The notes: generated by a model not told the origin, from the sequence alone. Counted from the stretch's first letter, positions 1 through 12,162 are shown. The stretch: 64,000 nt of DNA from Acanthochlamys bracteata (GCA_019914995.1 CM034130.1:4278001-4342000); one strand, 5' to 3'. Made by a program: numbers and translations.

Positions 1-2459
1 CTAGAAGATCTTATAAACAAGATTTATCATACACCTAATATACAATGAACTAGCTATGCTATAAGGAGACCTTTCACCTACACATAGCCACCTAACCGCA
101 CCTACTTGAGTGTTACCTGTATATGGAATTCCTTCAGAGGTGTATAAACAGTAGCTAGAGCACAGGGCACATATAGACAAAAGAGTAGTCAGCTGTATAG
201 ATGTTACATCCTTGGCATTAAGCCTGAAACAGAACAGAGGATTACTACAATCACTGGGACTATAAAATTTAGTCGATAGCTCAGGATTCAGATGCTTACA
301 ATACTAGAGAAGTTTACATAAGTCAAACTACGAAAGTTAAGATTATTATCTCAACACAAGTGAAAAGATAAACAACAAATCAACCTTCAAATCTAATCAC
401 TAAAGAGCACAAGTTTCCCGTCATGAATATAATAGCAAGTTCACTCATCTACGAAAAAATTGGCAACCTAATCAGAGGAGATTCACCATCCAAATCAGCT
501 CCAAGTCAGAAAATAAGACATTAGTTGCTGGGATCCACATTAAATGAAAGAAGCCAACTCAGTAAGAGCAAGTGGGCACCGATAAGGCGGGAGTTTTAGT
601 TTTCCTTCTCTCTTGCATTTAATGCTAATGGAAAAAATTTGCACTAGACTAGCTAAAGGAAATCATGAGGTAGCCAGAAAACTATTGGATATTTTTCACA
701 CAGCCATAAAGAATGGGAGCTTCAAGGCAGCTACTGAAATCATCTTGACATCTGCTGTTGATGTCTGGTGAAGTATTCGTTTTCTTTAAGTGTAGCTTGT
801 TAATAGTCTGGTGAAATTTCAGTTCATGTGATACAGCATTCGTGGACGTAGGTAAATAGATTTACCTAACCATATAAATCTCCTGAGTAGTTTTGATTTA
901 TTGTTAAACTTTCTTACTATAAAAATCAAATCAAAATATTTACCTCAAAATATTTGTAAAATATTTGTCCTCTTTAATATGCTAATAGAAATCAAATCAA
1001 AATTCAAACGTTCGGAAGATATGAAGGTTTGAATTGAATCGAATAATACTTGTCTTCACACTAATTTTACATCATTAAAGATTTATCAAATATTTTCCAA
1101 TATTCACTCCATAGAATCTACAAATAAATATTATGGAAGTCTTCTGAAGATGTCGTATAATTTCTAAATTTATTTGCAACTGATTGGCACATCTAAAAAA
1201 TCAGACAACTGATTTGGCACAAGTACATGTCACAATTTTGTCCATTAGTTGACTTAGTTGGAGTTTATAGATAGCTTATCATATTTACTTTCAAAATAGT
1301 AGAGCTTTCTGATTTGTCACTACAAGAGCATGCGATTGAGATCGAAAAAGACAGCCAAAAATTAAAGTAAATGATCGCTGATTGTACCCATGACAGTAAG
1401 AGCAGCTCCTCAAATCGATTGCGATTTAGCAATCGCCGAAATAGTTGCCATAATTTTGTAAATAGTCGTAAGTCCTATATATATCCACGAGCAACACATA
1501 GAAATCAAGTACGATTAGGTTGACGTTGTCACTGTAGTAGTATGTATAAACGATCAGCTCTATAAGGTTGCAGATATTTGGTTAGTGGCAATTGCTTTTG
1601 CTCAATGTTAAGCATATCAATGACCCTAGAGCGCTGGTTCCTACCTACATAAAAGCGACTAAGTTGCTACTAGTCTCTTGTAAGGATTCAGCGACTATTG
1701 CCACTACATAGCTACTTTACTTAGTAGCGCTAAGATTTAAGACACTAGCCACTAATAACCTTCTAATCAATAATTATTTTTTATTTTTAATATTATAATT
1801 TAAAATATTAAATTTACACACATAACAAAATTATAGTATCTACTACCAATAATTACTAACATTAACTAATTTAATTATATTTGTTTTGGTATAAAAACTA
1901 AAAATATTAAAAAAAGTACTACATTGTATATTATTTTAATATAATAAAATATTTATTAGTAAAAGCACCAAGCGTTGAGGACGCACTTTTCTCCAAATAC
2001 AAATGATCATGTATCTGAAATTGAAGCAAGTAAAAGTGTTAAGAAGACTTCATGAATGTATTTGTTTTTATATTGAATAATTTCTTAAGTATTTATAATG
2101 TATTTTATAATAAATCTTCAAATTTCTAAAAGTACATGTAGTTTACTCGTCCAACCTCGAAATGTGATTCTAACACTACACCATACACGTCACACTCGTC
2201 GAGCCAATCATATCAATACTAATTTCACATTATTTCATAACTTGGAGGTGTCCTCCTTATAATCTCAACTCTCTCACTTTCGTTCAATATTTTTGGACAT
2301 TATTGTCCAAACAAAATATCACATTACTCATTGTAACTTAGTATTTCGATTTATGCTCACAATTAAATCGTATATGTCTATTAACTATCTATTAAATTGC
2401 AGTAAAAGTAATAATACGAATTATCTAAAACTTTGCTAGTAAATAGTGATAGACATGGT
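1..2459. other. A+T-rich intergenic sequence without a recognisable gene
   Basis: Both strands were read and no coding exon, RNA gene or complete element could be supported. From about 1318 to 1750 the text has the flavour of a CACTA-type non-autonomous element: CACTACAAGAG at 1318-1328 and an imperfect inverse, CTCTTGTAAGG, near 1676, followed by short motifs on a gcgacta/tagtcgc theme. No matching 3-bp target duplication was found, so this is not called as an element. Confidence 0.5.
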
Positions 2460-2942
2460 TGTGGAATATCAACTAAAGAGGGGGGGGAGGGAGTTGAACT
2501 GAGTTTTGATAAAATAAATATAAAGGATTGAACGTAAGCAGTCAATTGGTTGTTATAAGGTTGCTAGCAAAGGACATATGTAAGCGCTAAGCTGCATCGA
2601 AGTTGTTAGCAGGATAGTGATTGAACGAAACAAATAAATGCTAACAGATGCACGTTAAATAGCACATCAAGAATTTCTATGTGGTTCGGTACAGAAGTAC
2701 CTACATCCATGCACTTAACACAGCAAATAAAATCCACTGACGTTAGTATTACCCATACCTGATGTTTCAAAAAACACCTTCGCTTAAACCTGAGTTTCGT
2801 CATAAGGATAACAACTCACGATAGATTTTTAAACTTCGCAAAGTCTCTCTGACTGCAACTTCCTTGCCTTCACAAAGACCTAGGACAAAGCCACTAACGC
2901 ACAACTAGGCAGGCTCAATCACAAAACTCGTAAGTATCTCAT

Positions 2943-2947
2943 ATAAC
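2943..2947. repeat. Target-site duplication ATAAC (left copy)
   Basis: This 5-bp repeat directly abuts the LTR start; the identical right copy is at 3645-3649. A 5-bp duplication is normal for retroviral-type integrases. Confidence 0.8.
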
Positions 2948-3644
2948 TGATGGGATAAAACCGTCTCTACCAATATTCAACACAATATGTAGAGCATGCA
3001 GCGGAAATAAAACTTATCCCTCTCTTGTGTGAACCTAATAGGAAACCACCAAATAGAGCAATACTTTCGGCAAATACTCAATGCACGAAAATCACCACAA
3101 TTGCAAGCACATAAACACAAGCAATTTACGTGAAAAATTTCTTCAACGTAAGGAGTAAAAATCACGGCTGCCAACAAACCTCCACTATCACAATAATGGG
3201 AATACACAAGTTCTCTCTAGCTAAAACTAGAAGCATACAACCATATATCTCAAGATTCAACAATTTTGGCAAACCGTAAAAGAGAATTAGAGAGATCTTA
3301 TCCAAATCGGTGGCTTCACAAATACGTATGGATCTACACGTAGAGAAATCTGAATATGATCTCCACCGTTCAGATTGAAGAACTATCCGCCGGTAACACG
3401 CTGACCAAATTTCAGCTCAATCGGACGTCAAATCGACGTTCATCCGGCGTTTGATCAAACTGAACAGCAAGACAATAACTTCTCCTTTTTTTTTTTCTTG
3501 TTCTTGGTGGTGGCTGCGACATAGGGTTTACAAACCCTAAAAATTCATTTTAAGAAGGAAAAGACAAAAATGTTCTTACATCTGCATATGGGTTTTAACC
3601 ATATAGATTTTGGGCCACCTCCATAAAAGAGAAAAAACCCAACA
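2948..3644 (-). mobile_element. Solo LTR, 697 bp, nested in an older LTR
   Basis: The block begins TGATGGG (degenerate TGTTGGG) and ends CCCAACA, the TG...CA termini expected of an LTR. It is flanked on both sides by the identical 5-bp duplication ATAAC (2943-2947 and 3645-3649). Removing it restores continuity of the surrounding older LTR, as judged by comparison with the copy at 31811-33803. No internal region, primer-binding site or second LTR is present, so it is a solo LTR left by LTR-LTR recombination. The minus orientation is inferred from related plant elements in which the initiator-Met tRNA primer site follows the CCCAACA end read on the minus strand. Confidence 0.8.
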
Positions 3645-4511
3645 ATAACATCCTCTAAATGTTACAAGTATGTCATCAAGTTTAGCTCAAGTGATCTCCC
3701 CCATTATAATATCGAATCACTATGAGATTTCACAAAAATAGAACATAAAGGACAATGGCTTAGCATAGGCTCTCGATGGAGACTCTTCTTGTCGAGCAGC
3801 AAACTAATAACTCGATTAAGTGATCTATTGGTTGTCTATTTTACTGTTCTCTTCACTGTAAGTATATAGCAAAGTAGCCTGGTTGATCAAACTCTGCAAT
3901 GATTAAAAGCAATACAAGGCCAAGATTTAAGGAAAACGGCTATCTTGATGTGATCCAACAATACGGTTTCGTTTTCTAAAACTTTCTCTGATTTCATTCC
4001 TTAACTATTACTATAGACGTCTCTACTATGTCTCAAAGTTTGAAATGAATAGGACGTGAATTGAAATTGCTAATAAAATCCATGAATCGGCTCAAGATGT
4101 ATCCATCCGAATTTTGCGTTAGATTTTGTTCTAGTAAACATCATTTCTTTGAGCTCAAGTAATATTTCAGGGTATCCTCTTCAATCTGCATATAGAGATC
4201 AAGTAAAAAATTGAAACAGATGTCTAAGATATAAATATTTCAACTTGATCGATTAGAAGTTCCAAGCATGCTGCAAACTTTCTATTTTTCCAGTTTTGCT
4301 GGATATTTTCTAATATTCTCTCCATAAATCTAAATAAGTATTGTAAATAGATTCTTGGTTAGCAACTTCTGAAGGCACTTGCAATTGGTTGGCATGTCTA
4401 GGAACCTAGAAAAATAAATTTTGCATGAATAGATGTCACGATTCAATCCACAAGCTAACTTGATCTATTCATCCACTTTGTTGAATTTTCTCAACTTCGT
4501 TAGTGGCTTGG

Positions 4512-6022
4512 TGTAACGCCTTAAGTTTTAGGTTAGGGAGGTTGATTTGTCTTACTCGGTTTGTCACACCTAAACGCTAAACGGGTCAGTCCAAATCTTT
4601 TATTAACTTCCTTTCTTCTATAAAATCTTCTTGATTTTCTTTTAGTTTCCAAACTTCCCCTTACTCCTTTTTGCTCACGAGCTGATCTCCACGCTCGCGT
4701 TCGCGTGCGATAGTTTTTCGCTCATGAACAACCGTCTTGTCCTTATTCTCTGACGTTCTTCCTTGTCTCCCTTAGCCTTGCTTCCTTTATTATTGTCACG
4801 TTGAGTTGATTGTGGTTGGCGGTAAGAAACCACAAGTTCCTATAGCTCTATCCTGGCGGATCGGCCAGACCAGGGTATGGAAAAGCCTTCCCTCTTGATG
4901 AGGCTTATCCCATCTTCAATTTTGGCTATTTTTGCTCTGGCAAAATAGCTTGTGCATTGCGCAGGTGCATTGATCCGCTTGTTTTTTACTGCTAGGGTCC
5001 TTTTCTGCGGTTGCTTGTTGCCTGTTAGGTTTTGCATTGGCAATTGCACCTTCCTGATGACTGAAAATTTTGGCCGGAAACCTAGCTTCGATGAAATCCG
5101 ATGAGTCGGTGGAACCTACGATCAAGCTAGTTGTAATTCCCATTTCGAACACTTGAACTTGTTGTTGGATTAACTTTGATCCATTTTGCACTAGGTATTC
5201 TTTGGATCGTATATCCTTGTATATATATACACGCATTTCTCGCTACTAACTCTTCACTGTTCAGTGGCAGAAATATAATTTTGCCCTTATTTTACAGATT
5301 GTGTCTTTGTATAACATTTTTTCCCTTCTCTATATCACGGGCCTAGAGGTTTTCTTTGGCTCGTGCGGCACTTAGTCACCATTCCTTGTAGCTAGGTCAG
5401 TCTTCTTCCTAAAGGAGCTATCGAAAATAGCCAAAAATTTTGTGGCAAAAAAGGACTAAAGAGAAGAGATGAACACTTGCAAGAGAGAAAGCCTTTGGAA
5501 AGATGCTTTATATTATTTTGCGTGATTACAACTCTTGCTTGATGCCCCCAAATGAGGGGCTCACTTCCCTATTTATAACTTCTCAACTTCTTCAACGGAC
5601 GGTAGAGATTGTTTTGATCGAACGGTGGATAATATATGTCCGAAAAGTTCTTCCATAATATTCTTTATAAAAATCTCCACCTTTCTAGAGTATTCTTTAA
5701 CCTACTCTAGATTTATGCCAACTATCTTATATCTAGAGTATTCTATCATACTCTAAACTTGGCTTATATACAAATTATTTTACCTAGATAAAATGCATTT
5801 TACCAAGATATTTTGGATAGAGAGAAAAGCCAAAATAGCCATACTGTGACATTCTCCCCCATCTATTCCGTGATGTCCTCAGAGCGCGAGATGCTTTGAC
5901 GAAATTCTTGGATCTTTGGTTGAAACTGACATAAGTTGAGTTGATGCTCCAAACTCGCTTCACTATCTAATTGGCCAAACTGACATAAGTTGAGTTCATG
6001 CTCCAAACTGACATAAGTTAAG
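4512..6022 (-). mobile_element. LTR and adjacent 3' internal remnant of another retrotransposon
   Basis: On the minus strand a polypurine tract (gggggagaa) at about 5851-5859 is followed at once by TGTCACAGTATGGC, a normal 3'-LTR start. Inside the block, minus-strand TATAAATAGGG (about 5569-5579) is a plausible LTR TATA box. The other end may be at 4512, where the + strand reads TGTAACGCC. A short direct repeat (aaactgacataagttgagtt) occurs three times at about 5924-6022, next to the polypurine tract. Two minus-strand open stretches (4840-5236) match no protein I recognise. Broken fossil; family uncertain, probably Ty3/gypsy-like. Confidence 0.4.
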
Positions 6023-6024
6023 TA

Positions 6025-7140
6025 TTACGATGGATATCTATGCAAAACGTTCATGCCGTACCTCTATACGCAAATGTAATGTCTTCACTAATGAGATATT
6101 AGAAGGAAATGAAATCCATTACTATCAAAATTTTCTAACGGAAGTACCTATTTTTTTACAACTATGTGATGAGTTAACAAGGCTGTACGAATTAGACCAA
6201 CACATGGAATGTTTGTTCATAAAAAATTACAATCTTTCTCATAACGTGTGCACATAGTTAAGAAAATAAATTAAGTTAGAAAATGTTTAACAATTCAGGT
6301 GAGACGATCCATCTATATTTTGATATAGTGCTTGAGCCTGTGTTGAGATTAGCTACAAATAATATTAAGCCTTATAATAGATATAATGAAAGCGAGGCAT
6401 TTCATAAACCACAGAACACACTCTACGTCCTATTATTTCAAATAAGTGATCAAATCGAATTTCGTCACTTATATTATTATATCAAATAAGTTGAATTTTT
6501 TATTCTAATACTATTTTTAATACAGTATTGTATTGGAGCTATCGATGGGACACATATCAAAGCAACCATACAGTCGGAAGATATAACACCTTATATTGAA
6601 TGTAAATATTTTGACGGTATGTGATTTTAATATGTGTTTTTTCAATTTGCATGGGCTAGATGGGAAGGATCACCTCACAATTCATGTATACTAAATGAAG
6701 CATTACGTAAGCCTAAACTGAGATTTTTTCATCTTCTCGATGACAAGTATTATTTAGTGGATATAGGATATAAACATACCTATTGATAGATTGGCCCTTA
6801 TAAAGGCCAGAACGTAAAATATCATTTGGAGAATTTTCATCGTGTTAGTACATCGCAAATGCGGGCACTTAGAAAGAGAAAAGAAAAGTTCAACTTTCTA
6901 TATTTTTCATGCAAAACTATCATTGAACGTACATTTGGCGTATAGAAGACACGCTTTGCAATTTTGAAAAATATGCCGACCTATTCAATAGAGGTATAAT
7001 TGTTGCGGCAGTGGCAATAGAACTAAAGGAGTAGATTATGCATTTACAAATGCTGAATGTGAAAACTTATCTGTCATCAGCAATTGAAGCCATTTCTATT
7101 TCACCAAACGTTCAATTAGAGATCCGATTAGAATGATAGG
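6025..7140 (+). pseudogene. PIF/Harbinger transposase (HARBI1-like), decayed
   Basis: The first open piece (6030-6257) resembles the conserved N-terminal part of plant HARBI1-like proteins (CRTS..., EILxGNEIHYYQNF). The next (6283-6489) reads NNSGETIHLYFDIVLEPVL, the usual 'HSGETIxRxFxxVL' block. At 6525-6600 CIGAIDGTHIKA is the first catalytic-Asp region of the DDE nuclease. From about 6640 to 6990 further blocks follow in changing frames: GWEGSxxDSxVL-like sequence, KYYLVDIGY, then IIERTFGV. Frame changes and in-frame stops (for example after IERTFGV) show it is dead. No terminal inverted repeats were found. The DDE-family assignment is firm; the limits are approximate. Confidence 0.8.
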
Positions 7141-7149
7141 TGGGTTGCA

Positions 7150-8330
7150 TGTTGTGATGCAATTACAAACGAAATATATAGACATTTGTAAATATTGTGC
7201 TAACATTTGATCTTATGAATGTATTTTATTTCGCTACAGTATGTATAACTTTATAATATCTATATTAAGATTTGTTTGATATTGTTACTAATTGACTGTA
7301 TTAGTAATCAATATTCATAAATCCTATAATTGATAGCTATTTCAAATATAGATCAAAATTATTTATTAATTTATAATAATCATAGTAAATTTACAAATAT
7401 TACTATCTAAAACTTTTAACAATTATTTAAATATATTTTTCAAATTCAATATTAAAATAATACTTTTTAAAAATTAAAAAAGAGATGTTTATAATATCAA
7501 CATATAGGATATGTTTGTACTTATATTTAAAAGTATATATAAAATATATAAAAAAACTGCTTTATTGTCCTTATATATTTAATAAATAAAAATGTTTGTT
7601 AAAAAACTGCTTTCAAAATATATAATGATATTATTTAATTTTATTAATTTAATATCACTTATAAAATTAATAAATTTATTAATTCTTTCTTATATTAAAA
7701 TTTTTAAATCTATTAATATATTATTATTATAAATTAAAAATTAACTTATAATTATATTTTTAAATATATAAATATATTATTGTTTATAATAATAAATAAT
7801 TATGAATCATAAGTTATGAGAAATAAAAAAATAATAATTATATAACTATTTTTATTTTAATAATAATAATAATTATTATTATTATTATTATTATGTTATT
7901 ATTATTATTATTAATTGACTCTGCACTTGCTATAATTGCACAACCCTTTGAATAACTACTAAAATAGAAAAAACAATTTCACCGATGATCTTTTTGTTGA
8001 ATTCTCTATAGATCAACGGAATTCTACATTGCCAAAATGTAATGTGCATATCTTCATTCTAATGAAACCATAACTAAAGACTGAAAATCACACAATTGTA
8101 CGGCCATTCTTCTAGGAAGAGTAATAGGATTAATTCAAAACACATATTATGAATACTGCTCAAAGAGGAGACATCATTTAGACATGATAACTTTCAGTCC
8201 TTAAAACCACATGAAGATAATAGCATTTCCATCTAACAAAACTTATATATCTGAGTTCTTGCTAAAAACTGAAAATCAAGGAACACTTCCTTCTCTAAGT
8301 AACACATAGCAGATGTATGTTATATGCTTG
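7150..8330. other. Extremely A+T-rich spacer with a (TAA/ATT) microsatellite
   Basis: No gene was seen. Positions 7859-7915 hold a run of TAA followed by ATT trinucleotides, a short self-complementary microsatellite. The preceding 700 bp are nearly all A and T. Confidence 0.6.
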
Positions 8331-8336
8331 AATAAC

Positions 8337-9660
8337 CTTGATGAAGGTGCTTGAGAGGTCATCAATGTCCGAAAAGGAGCCTAGACCTCCTCTCTGCAAA
8401 ATTCAACAAATGATCTTTTTTAATAATAACAGCGGTTGTTTAATGTGAACGCATATGAAAAGAAACAATGTCTTGCTAAAAAAATTACAACTAGCAATAA
8501 ATAAAAATATTCAGCAAGCACATAAGTAACAAGCTGATGTTTGTAAAATATGATCTAGAATTTTAGGAGTTTAAACTTTCAACAGATACCAAAAAAATCA
8601 TTGTAGTCCTTCAATAGTCGAAGTAGCTGACATAGATATAGCTACGCCAAAAGCTAATTGTCTCACCAAAACACACAAGAAACTAAAAAGTAAGAGAATC
8701 ATGAAAGAGCATTGACATAAACAAAACTAAGCATAATAACAATAGTAGCATTTCCAGGTGATTGGAAGAGCAATAAGTACTACATCTAACACAAACAACA
8801 AGCAGACATGAGTCCACAAGCTCAACCTTATGTCTTACAATAACCAAACAGAAAATACCCGAACATCAAACGACTCATGTATCCCTTAATCCTACCTCCT
8901 TCTGTACATAAAATGAAAGCAATAAGGCTCAATACTTCACAAAACAAACATAAACAAAAATCACAGTATATAAAATCCATTTTTACTGATACCAAAATTC
9001 AACCGAGCCATGCACAGCAAACAAATAACATTCATCCAGCTTCATCTGAACTCAATCTAATCCAACCAATACAAACTCTTTCAATTCAATCGAGCTCATG
9101 TACACCAACTCTAAGAAACCCCAAAATCAACTAACACGATTAACTTCATCACAAGAAAGAAAAATACTGGAGCACCAATAAGAACGATCAACAACAATCA
9201 AAATCACTAGAACCAAACATCAACAGAATTTAAGCTTCAGTAATTGACCTTGACAAGGGTTTGGTGAATCAGAAGACCCACCGCCATCTCCTTCGCTTAC
9301 AACCATCTCAACAAAATCAACAACTCATGAACCTTGATTCCAGCTGAAATTGAAATAAACAGACATCGAAACGTTTAGTAATCAGATCCAGATCTACAAC
9401 GACGAAGAAATTATGATTTCAGAGAAATATATCGATTATCCATTGGAGTTGTCGAAGCTTCTTCTGCAATGGAATCGGGTCTCCTCTCGTGCGCCGCCGC
9501 TGTGAGTAAGAATAAGATTTTCTATCAGTATTGCTCACCCATTTGACAGCCGAATGTTCTGATCTGAAACGCCGCAACATAGCAAGAGAGACGTTAACGG
9601 GAGATGGGGAGGGGCAGCGGAGAGGAGCCGAGCGAGAGATCGGAAGAGGTGAGAAAGAAA
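8337..9660 (-). CDS. 5' end of an unidentified minus-strand gene (candidate exons only)
   Basis: Between 9660 and 9400 the minus strand is unusually G+C-rich and pyrimidine-rich, like a plant 5' UTR, and lies head to head with the ANTH gene. A candidate first coding exon runs 9306 down to 9249, starting MVVSEGDGGGSSDSPN and ending at a CAAG|gtcaat donor. A second candidate exon, 8393 down to 8337, lies between a ttttgcag acceptor and an AAG|gttatt donor and reads RGGLGSFSDIDDLSSTF. The two do not join in frame directly, so either a small exon is missing between them or the gene is damaged. No later exons were found. I do not recognise the protein; the call rests on splice signals and composition. 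Confidence 0.3.
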
Positions 9661-9734
9661 TGAGAAAGTGTTGGGAGAATAATTATGATGGTTTATAAAT
9701 GCTATAATTATTTCAATTTAATATGAATAATAAC

Positions 9735-10139
9735 GTCTTTTTAAGAACATTGGTAGAAAAAGCTCCGTGCTTTTAAAAAAGCATCGTTTTGATGCTTCTT
9801 TCTTTTTAGCAAGTAAGCAGCTTTTTTTAATAAAAAGCATCGGTTGTTAAACACCATATTTACTTTTTGGTGCTTTTTTTTCCTGCTAAAGATTGCCAAA
9901 AACGACCATAGTTTTTTTTAAAAACACAAAAATTTTAACTCGTTCAAACGGAGCCTTGGTTAAAATAAGCTCGAAAAAACAAGAAGGAAATAGTCAAATC
10001 TGAGCCCCAACAGCGCGAGACTTTCCCAACGAACCTTTATCCTATACCCGGTATAATAGTCTTTTGCTTCTCTCTCTCCAATATTATTTGTTTGCTTTCA
10101 GATTGTTTCAAATTCTAAACATCTTTACAAGCAACAGCA
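9735..10139 (+). promoter_or_regulatory. Upstream region of the ANTH gene, with a degenerate MITE-like block
   Basis: The divergent spacer between the minus-strand 5' end (to 9660) and the ANTH start includes 9735-9962, a block with repeated aaaaagc/gcttttt motifs that ends in aaacggagcc. This resembles the TIR zone of plant MITEs that begin GGCTCCGTTTG, but the left end matches poorly. No clear TATA box could be fixed. Confidence 0.25.
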
Positions 10140-11300
10140 ATGGGTCGAAAGCTGAGAACTCTTCTGGGAGCCCTGAAGGACAAGGCTTCCTTGAGCAAAG
10201 CCAGCTCGCTCTCCTGTTCTTCTTCCCTCACCGCGGCTGACGTCATCTCCGCTGCTGACTCCGTCATGTCTACAAAGATCTCTGTCTTCCGAGCAACAAC
10301 TCACCACCCTCCCTTCGACCCACCATCTCAGAAGAACATGAACGCGATCCTATCAATCTCCTCGGCTCCCCGTCCTTTCGCTGCCGCCGCCGTCAAGTCT
10401 CTTTGTTCCCGTTTATCTTCGACAGCTGACGCTTCTGTTGCTCTTAAGTGTCTTCTTGTTCTTCACTGTATCTACTCTTCAGGAGCGTTCATTTTCCAAG
10501 ATCAAATCTTCACAGTTTTTCTCCCAAATTCTACCGCCGGGAAACGGAACCCGTTGAACCTTTCATCGTTTCGAGATTCTCGTTCGACTAAAACATGGCA
10601 GTTGTCTTCTTGGGTTCGTTGGTACGCCCGTGTTCTTGAACTACTTCTCTCTACTTCAAACCTTCTGCTGAGCAATAGTTCTGTTTCTACTGTCGTTGCT
10701 TCTTCGACGAAAGATGCACCGGTGATGAATCTTGCAGGCAAAGAAGAAGAAGAACAGAAGGTTACTGCTTTGTTAATGCATGAATTACTGAAAGAAACAG
10801 AATTGCTCGTGGGTTTATTAGAAGAAATTAATATCTTGCCGGAGAATAAAACCGGCGGAAGCCCGATTCTTTACGAAGTAGTAAAAATGGTAGAGAAGGA
10901 AAGGTTGGTTGCAGAGCGGCGGCTTCTAGTCCGAGTTAAAGAGATGAGCGAACGAGTTGAATCAACTCGGTACGCTGACTGGGTCGAGCTCCTCTGTTTG
11001 TTCAGTAGACTAGACCGCTGTAGGAAAAGAGAAGAGGATGAGCAACAGCAAGAAAATGAAGGAGAATATTACACGAGTGAATTCATGAGAAGGAATTCAG
11101 AATTTAGAAAGATGTACTGGTCTGAGATTGATGAAGCGAAGAAGAGAGCAGAGGTGGCAGTGGTGAAGATGGAAGTGGAACGACGGCGAAGCGTAATTAG
11201 GAGAGAACGACTCGGCGAGTCAGCACGTGTCGTACCTAGCCGACTCGTCGGCGCAAAGGAACCGTTCCGTTTCGGTTCGAGCAGATGGCTCAACCGTTGA
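10140..11300 (+). CDS. ANTH-domain clathrin-assembly adaptor (At4g40080-like)
   Basis: This single-exon gene encodes 386 residues. The N-terminus MGRKLRTLLGALKDKASLSKASSL is the lysine-rich phosphoinositide-binding start of plant ANTH/ENTH adaptors. Next come the helical ANTH core (AVKSLCSRLSSTADASVALKC, about residues 84-104) and the very typical block TWQLSSWVRWYARVLELLLS (about 151-170). A charged, probably coiled C-terminal third follows, rich in Glu and Arg. By family, the protein binds PI(4,5)P2 and clathrin at the plasma membrane or TGN and recruits cargo such as VAMP72 SNAREs during endocytosis. It is shorter than the long AP180 forms, as expected for the intronless At4g40080-type clade. 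The start is the first ATG in a CAGCAATGG context, after a stop-rich leader. Coding DNA is much richer in G+C than its flanks. It looks intact. Confidence 0.88.
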   Translation: MGRKLRTLLGALKDKASLSKASSLSCSSSLTAADVISAADSVMSTKISVFRATTHHPPFDPPSQKNMNAILSISSAPRPFAAAAVKSLCSRLSSTADASVALKCLLVLHCIYSSGAFIFQDQIFTVFLPNSTAGKRNPLNLSSFRDSRSTKTWQLSSWVRWYARVLELLLSTSNLLLSNSSVSTVVASSTKDAPVMNLAGKEEEEQKVTALLMHELLKETELLVGLLEEINILPENKTGGSPILYEVVKMVEKERLVAERRLLVRVKEMSERVESTRYADWVELLCLFSRLDRCRKREEDEQQQENEGEYYTSEFMRRNSEFRKMYWSEIDEAKKRAEVAVVKMEVERRRSVIRRERLGESARVVPSRLVGAKEPFRFGSSRWLNR

Positions 11301-12162
11301 CTGTTATTTCTTAAAGTTTCACAACAGCAGAAATATTCAATTTTTATTTATTGTTTCTCTTATTTGCTGTTTATTTTATTTATTTATTAGTATTAGTATT
11401 AGTATCTTTCGATACATTAATCAGTGATATTGAGTTATTGTGATTGCATATGATATTATTTACTTTATACATAACGAACGAGAACTACAGCTAAGCCAGA
11501 ATCAGAATCAAAACCAGCGATCCAGTCAGGATAACTCTTCATTAAAAGCAAAAATGAGAAACTCTTCATATTCATTCTGACTATTCTACGGTTAGATTTG
11601 TAGCCACTAATGCAATAAATATGTATAACGATAAGAGTAAAAATAAATTTACTTTTTTATCATTTTATTTTTCAGAAAATTTTTATTTCGTTAATATCTA
11701 CTTTTAAGTTAGTATTTATTTTCAATTTAATATTTAGTTTTTTTTAATATTTTTTAAATAACACATGTTATTTCGTTCCGTAGACTTCTATTCATAAGAA
11801 GATAATAATTTAAATTTTGTATATTTACTTAATTTTATTAATTTTAATTAGTAGAGAAAAATTATAAATTTATATTATTATTTTATATTAATAATTTATA
11901 ACTTTAGATTAATATAAAAAATTTAATCTAAAAATTATTTTAATAAAATCTATTTTAAATTATATTAATAAATGAATTAAAATTATATTAATAAAAGTAA
12001 TGTTAATATAAATTTAAAAAAATATTTGAATTTTTTTATAAAAGATTTAATTTTATTGCTTATTTATTTATCTGTTTATTCAAGTATTATTAATTTGTTA
12101 CCGTTAACGTATATCTTCAAATATTATAAGATTATTAACTAGTTGGTAAGTACAACAGGTTA
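11301..12162. other. 3' flank and A+T-rich spacer
   Basis: The downstream flank of the ANTH gene has a short TATTAG repeat near 11386-11405 and an AATAAA at about 11613 that could serve as a polyadenylation signal. From 11640 to 12110 the sequence is almost pure A+T with no coding signal. Confidence 0.45.

Larger units (their letters stand above)
2460..4500 (-). mobile_element. Old, truncated long LTR (minus orientation), interrupted by a younger solo LTR
   Basis: Read on the minus strand, this stretch matches 32390-33803 (+) in the same order over most of its length. Shared blocks include the 'ctctatatgcagatt' segment, the 'cttggccttgtattgcttttaa' type segment and the end block of pyrimidines followed by agttgatatt. 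The + strand start TGTGGAATATCAAC at 2460 corresponds to the 3' end of the LTR. About 580 bp of the 5' part, present at 31811-32390, is absent here and the element stops near 4500 against another retroelement. The family is an unassigned plant LTR retrotransposon; no coding part is visible. It is a broken fossil, older than the LTR inserted into it. Confidence 0.6.

Noticed and set aside
1318-1750. CACTA-type transposon ends
   Set aside because: CACTACAAGAG is present, but the inverse end matches only in part and the flanking trinucleotides differ (tgt versus att).
8877-9134. 85-codon + strand open stretch
   Set aside because: Low-complexity Asn/Gln/Ser/Thr-rich translation lying in the presumed 5' intron of the minus-strand gene; no family resemblance.
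9735-9962. Complete MITE with GGCTCCGTTTG ends
   Set aside because: Only the right end fits; the left end and duplication do not.
10125-11293. Minus-strand open stretches across the ANTH gene
   Set aside because: Shadows of the G+C-rich ANTH coding sequence; codon pattern and homology support the + strand frame only.
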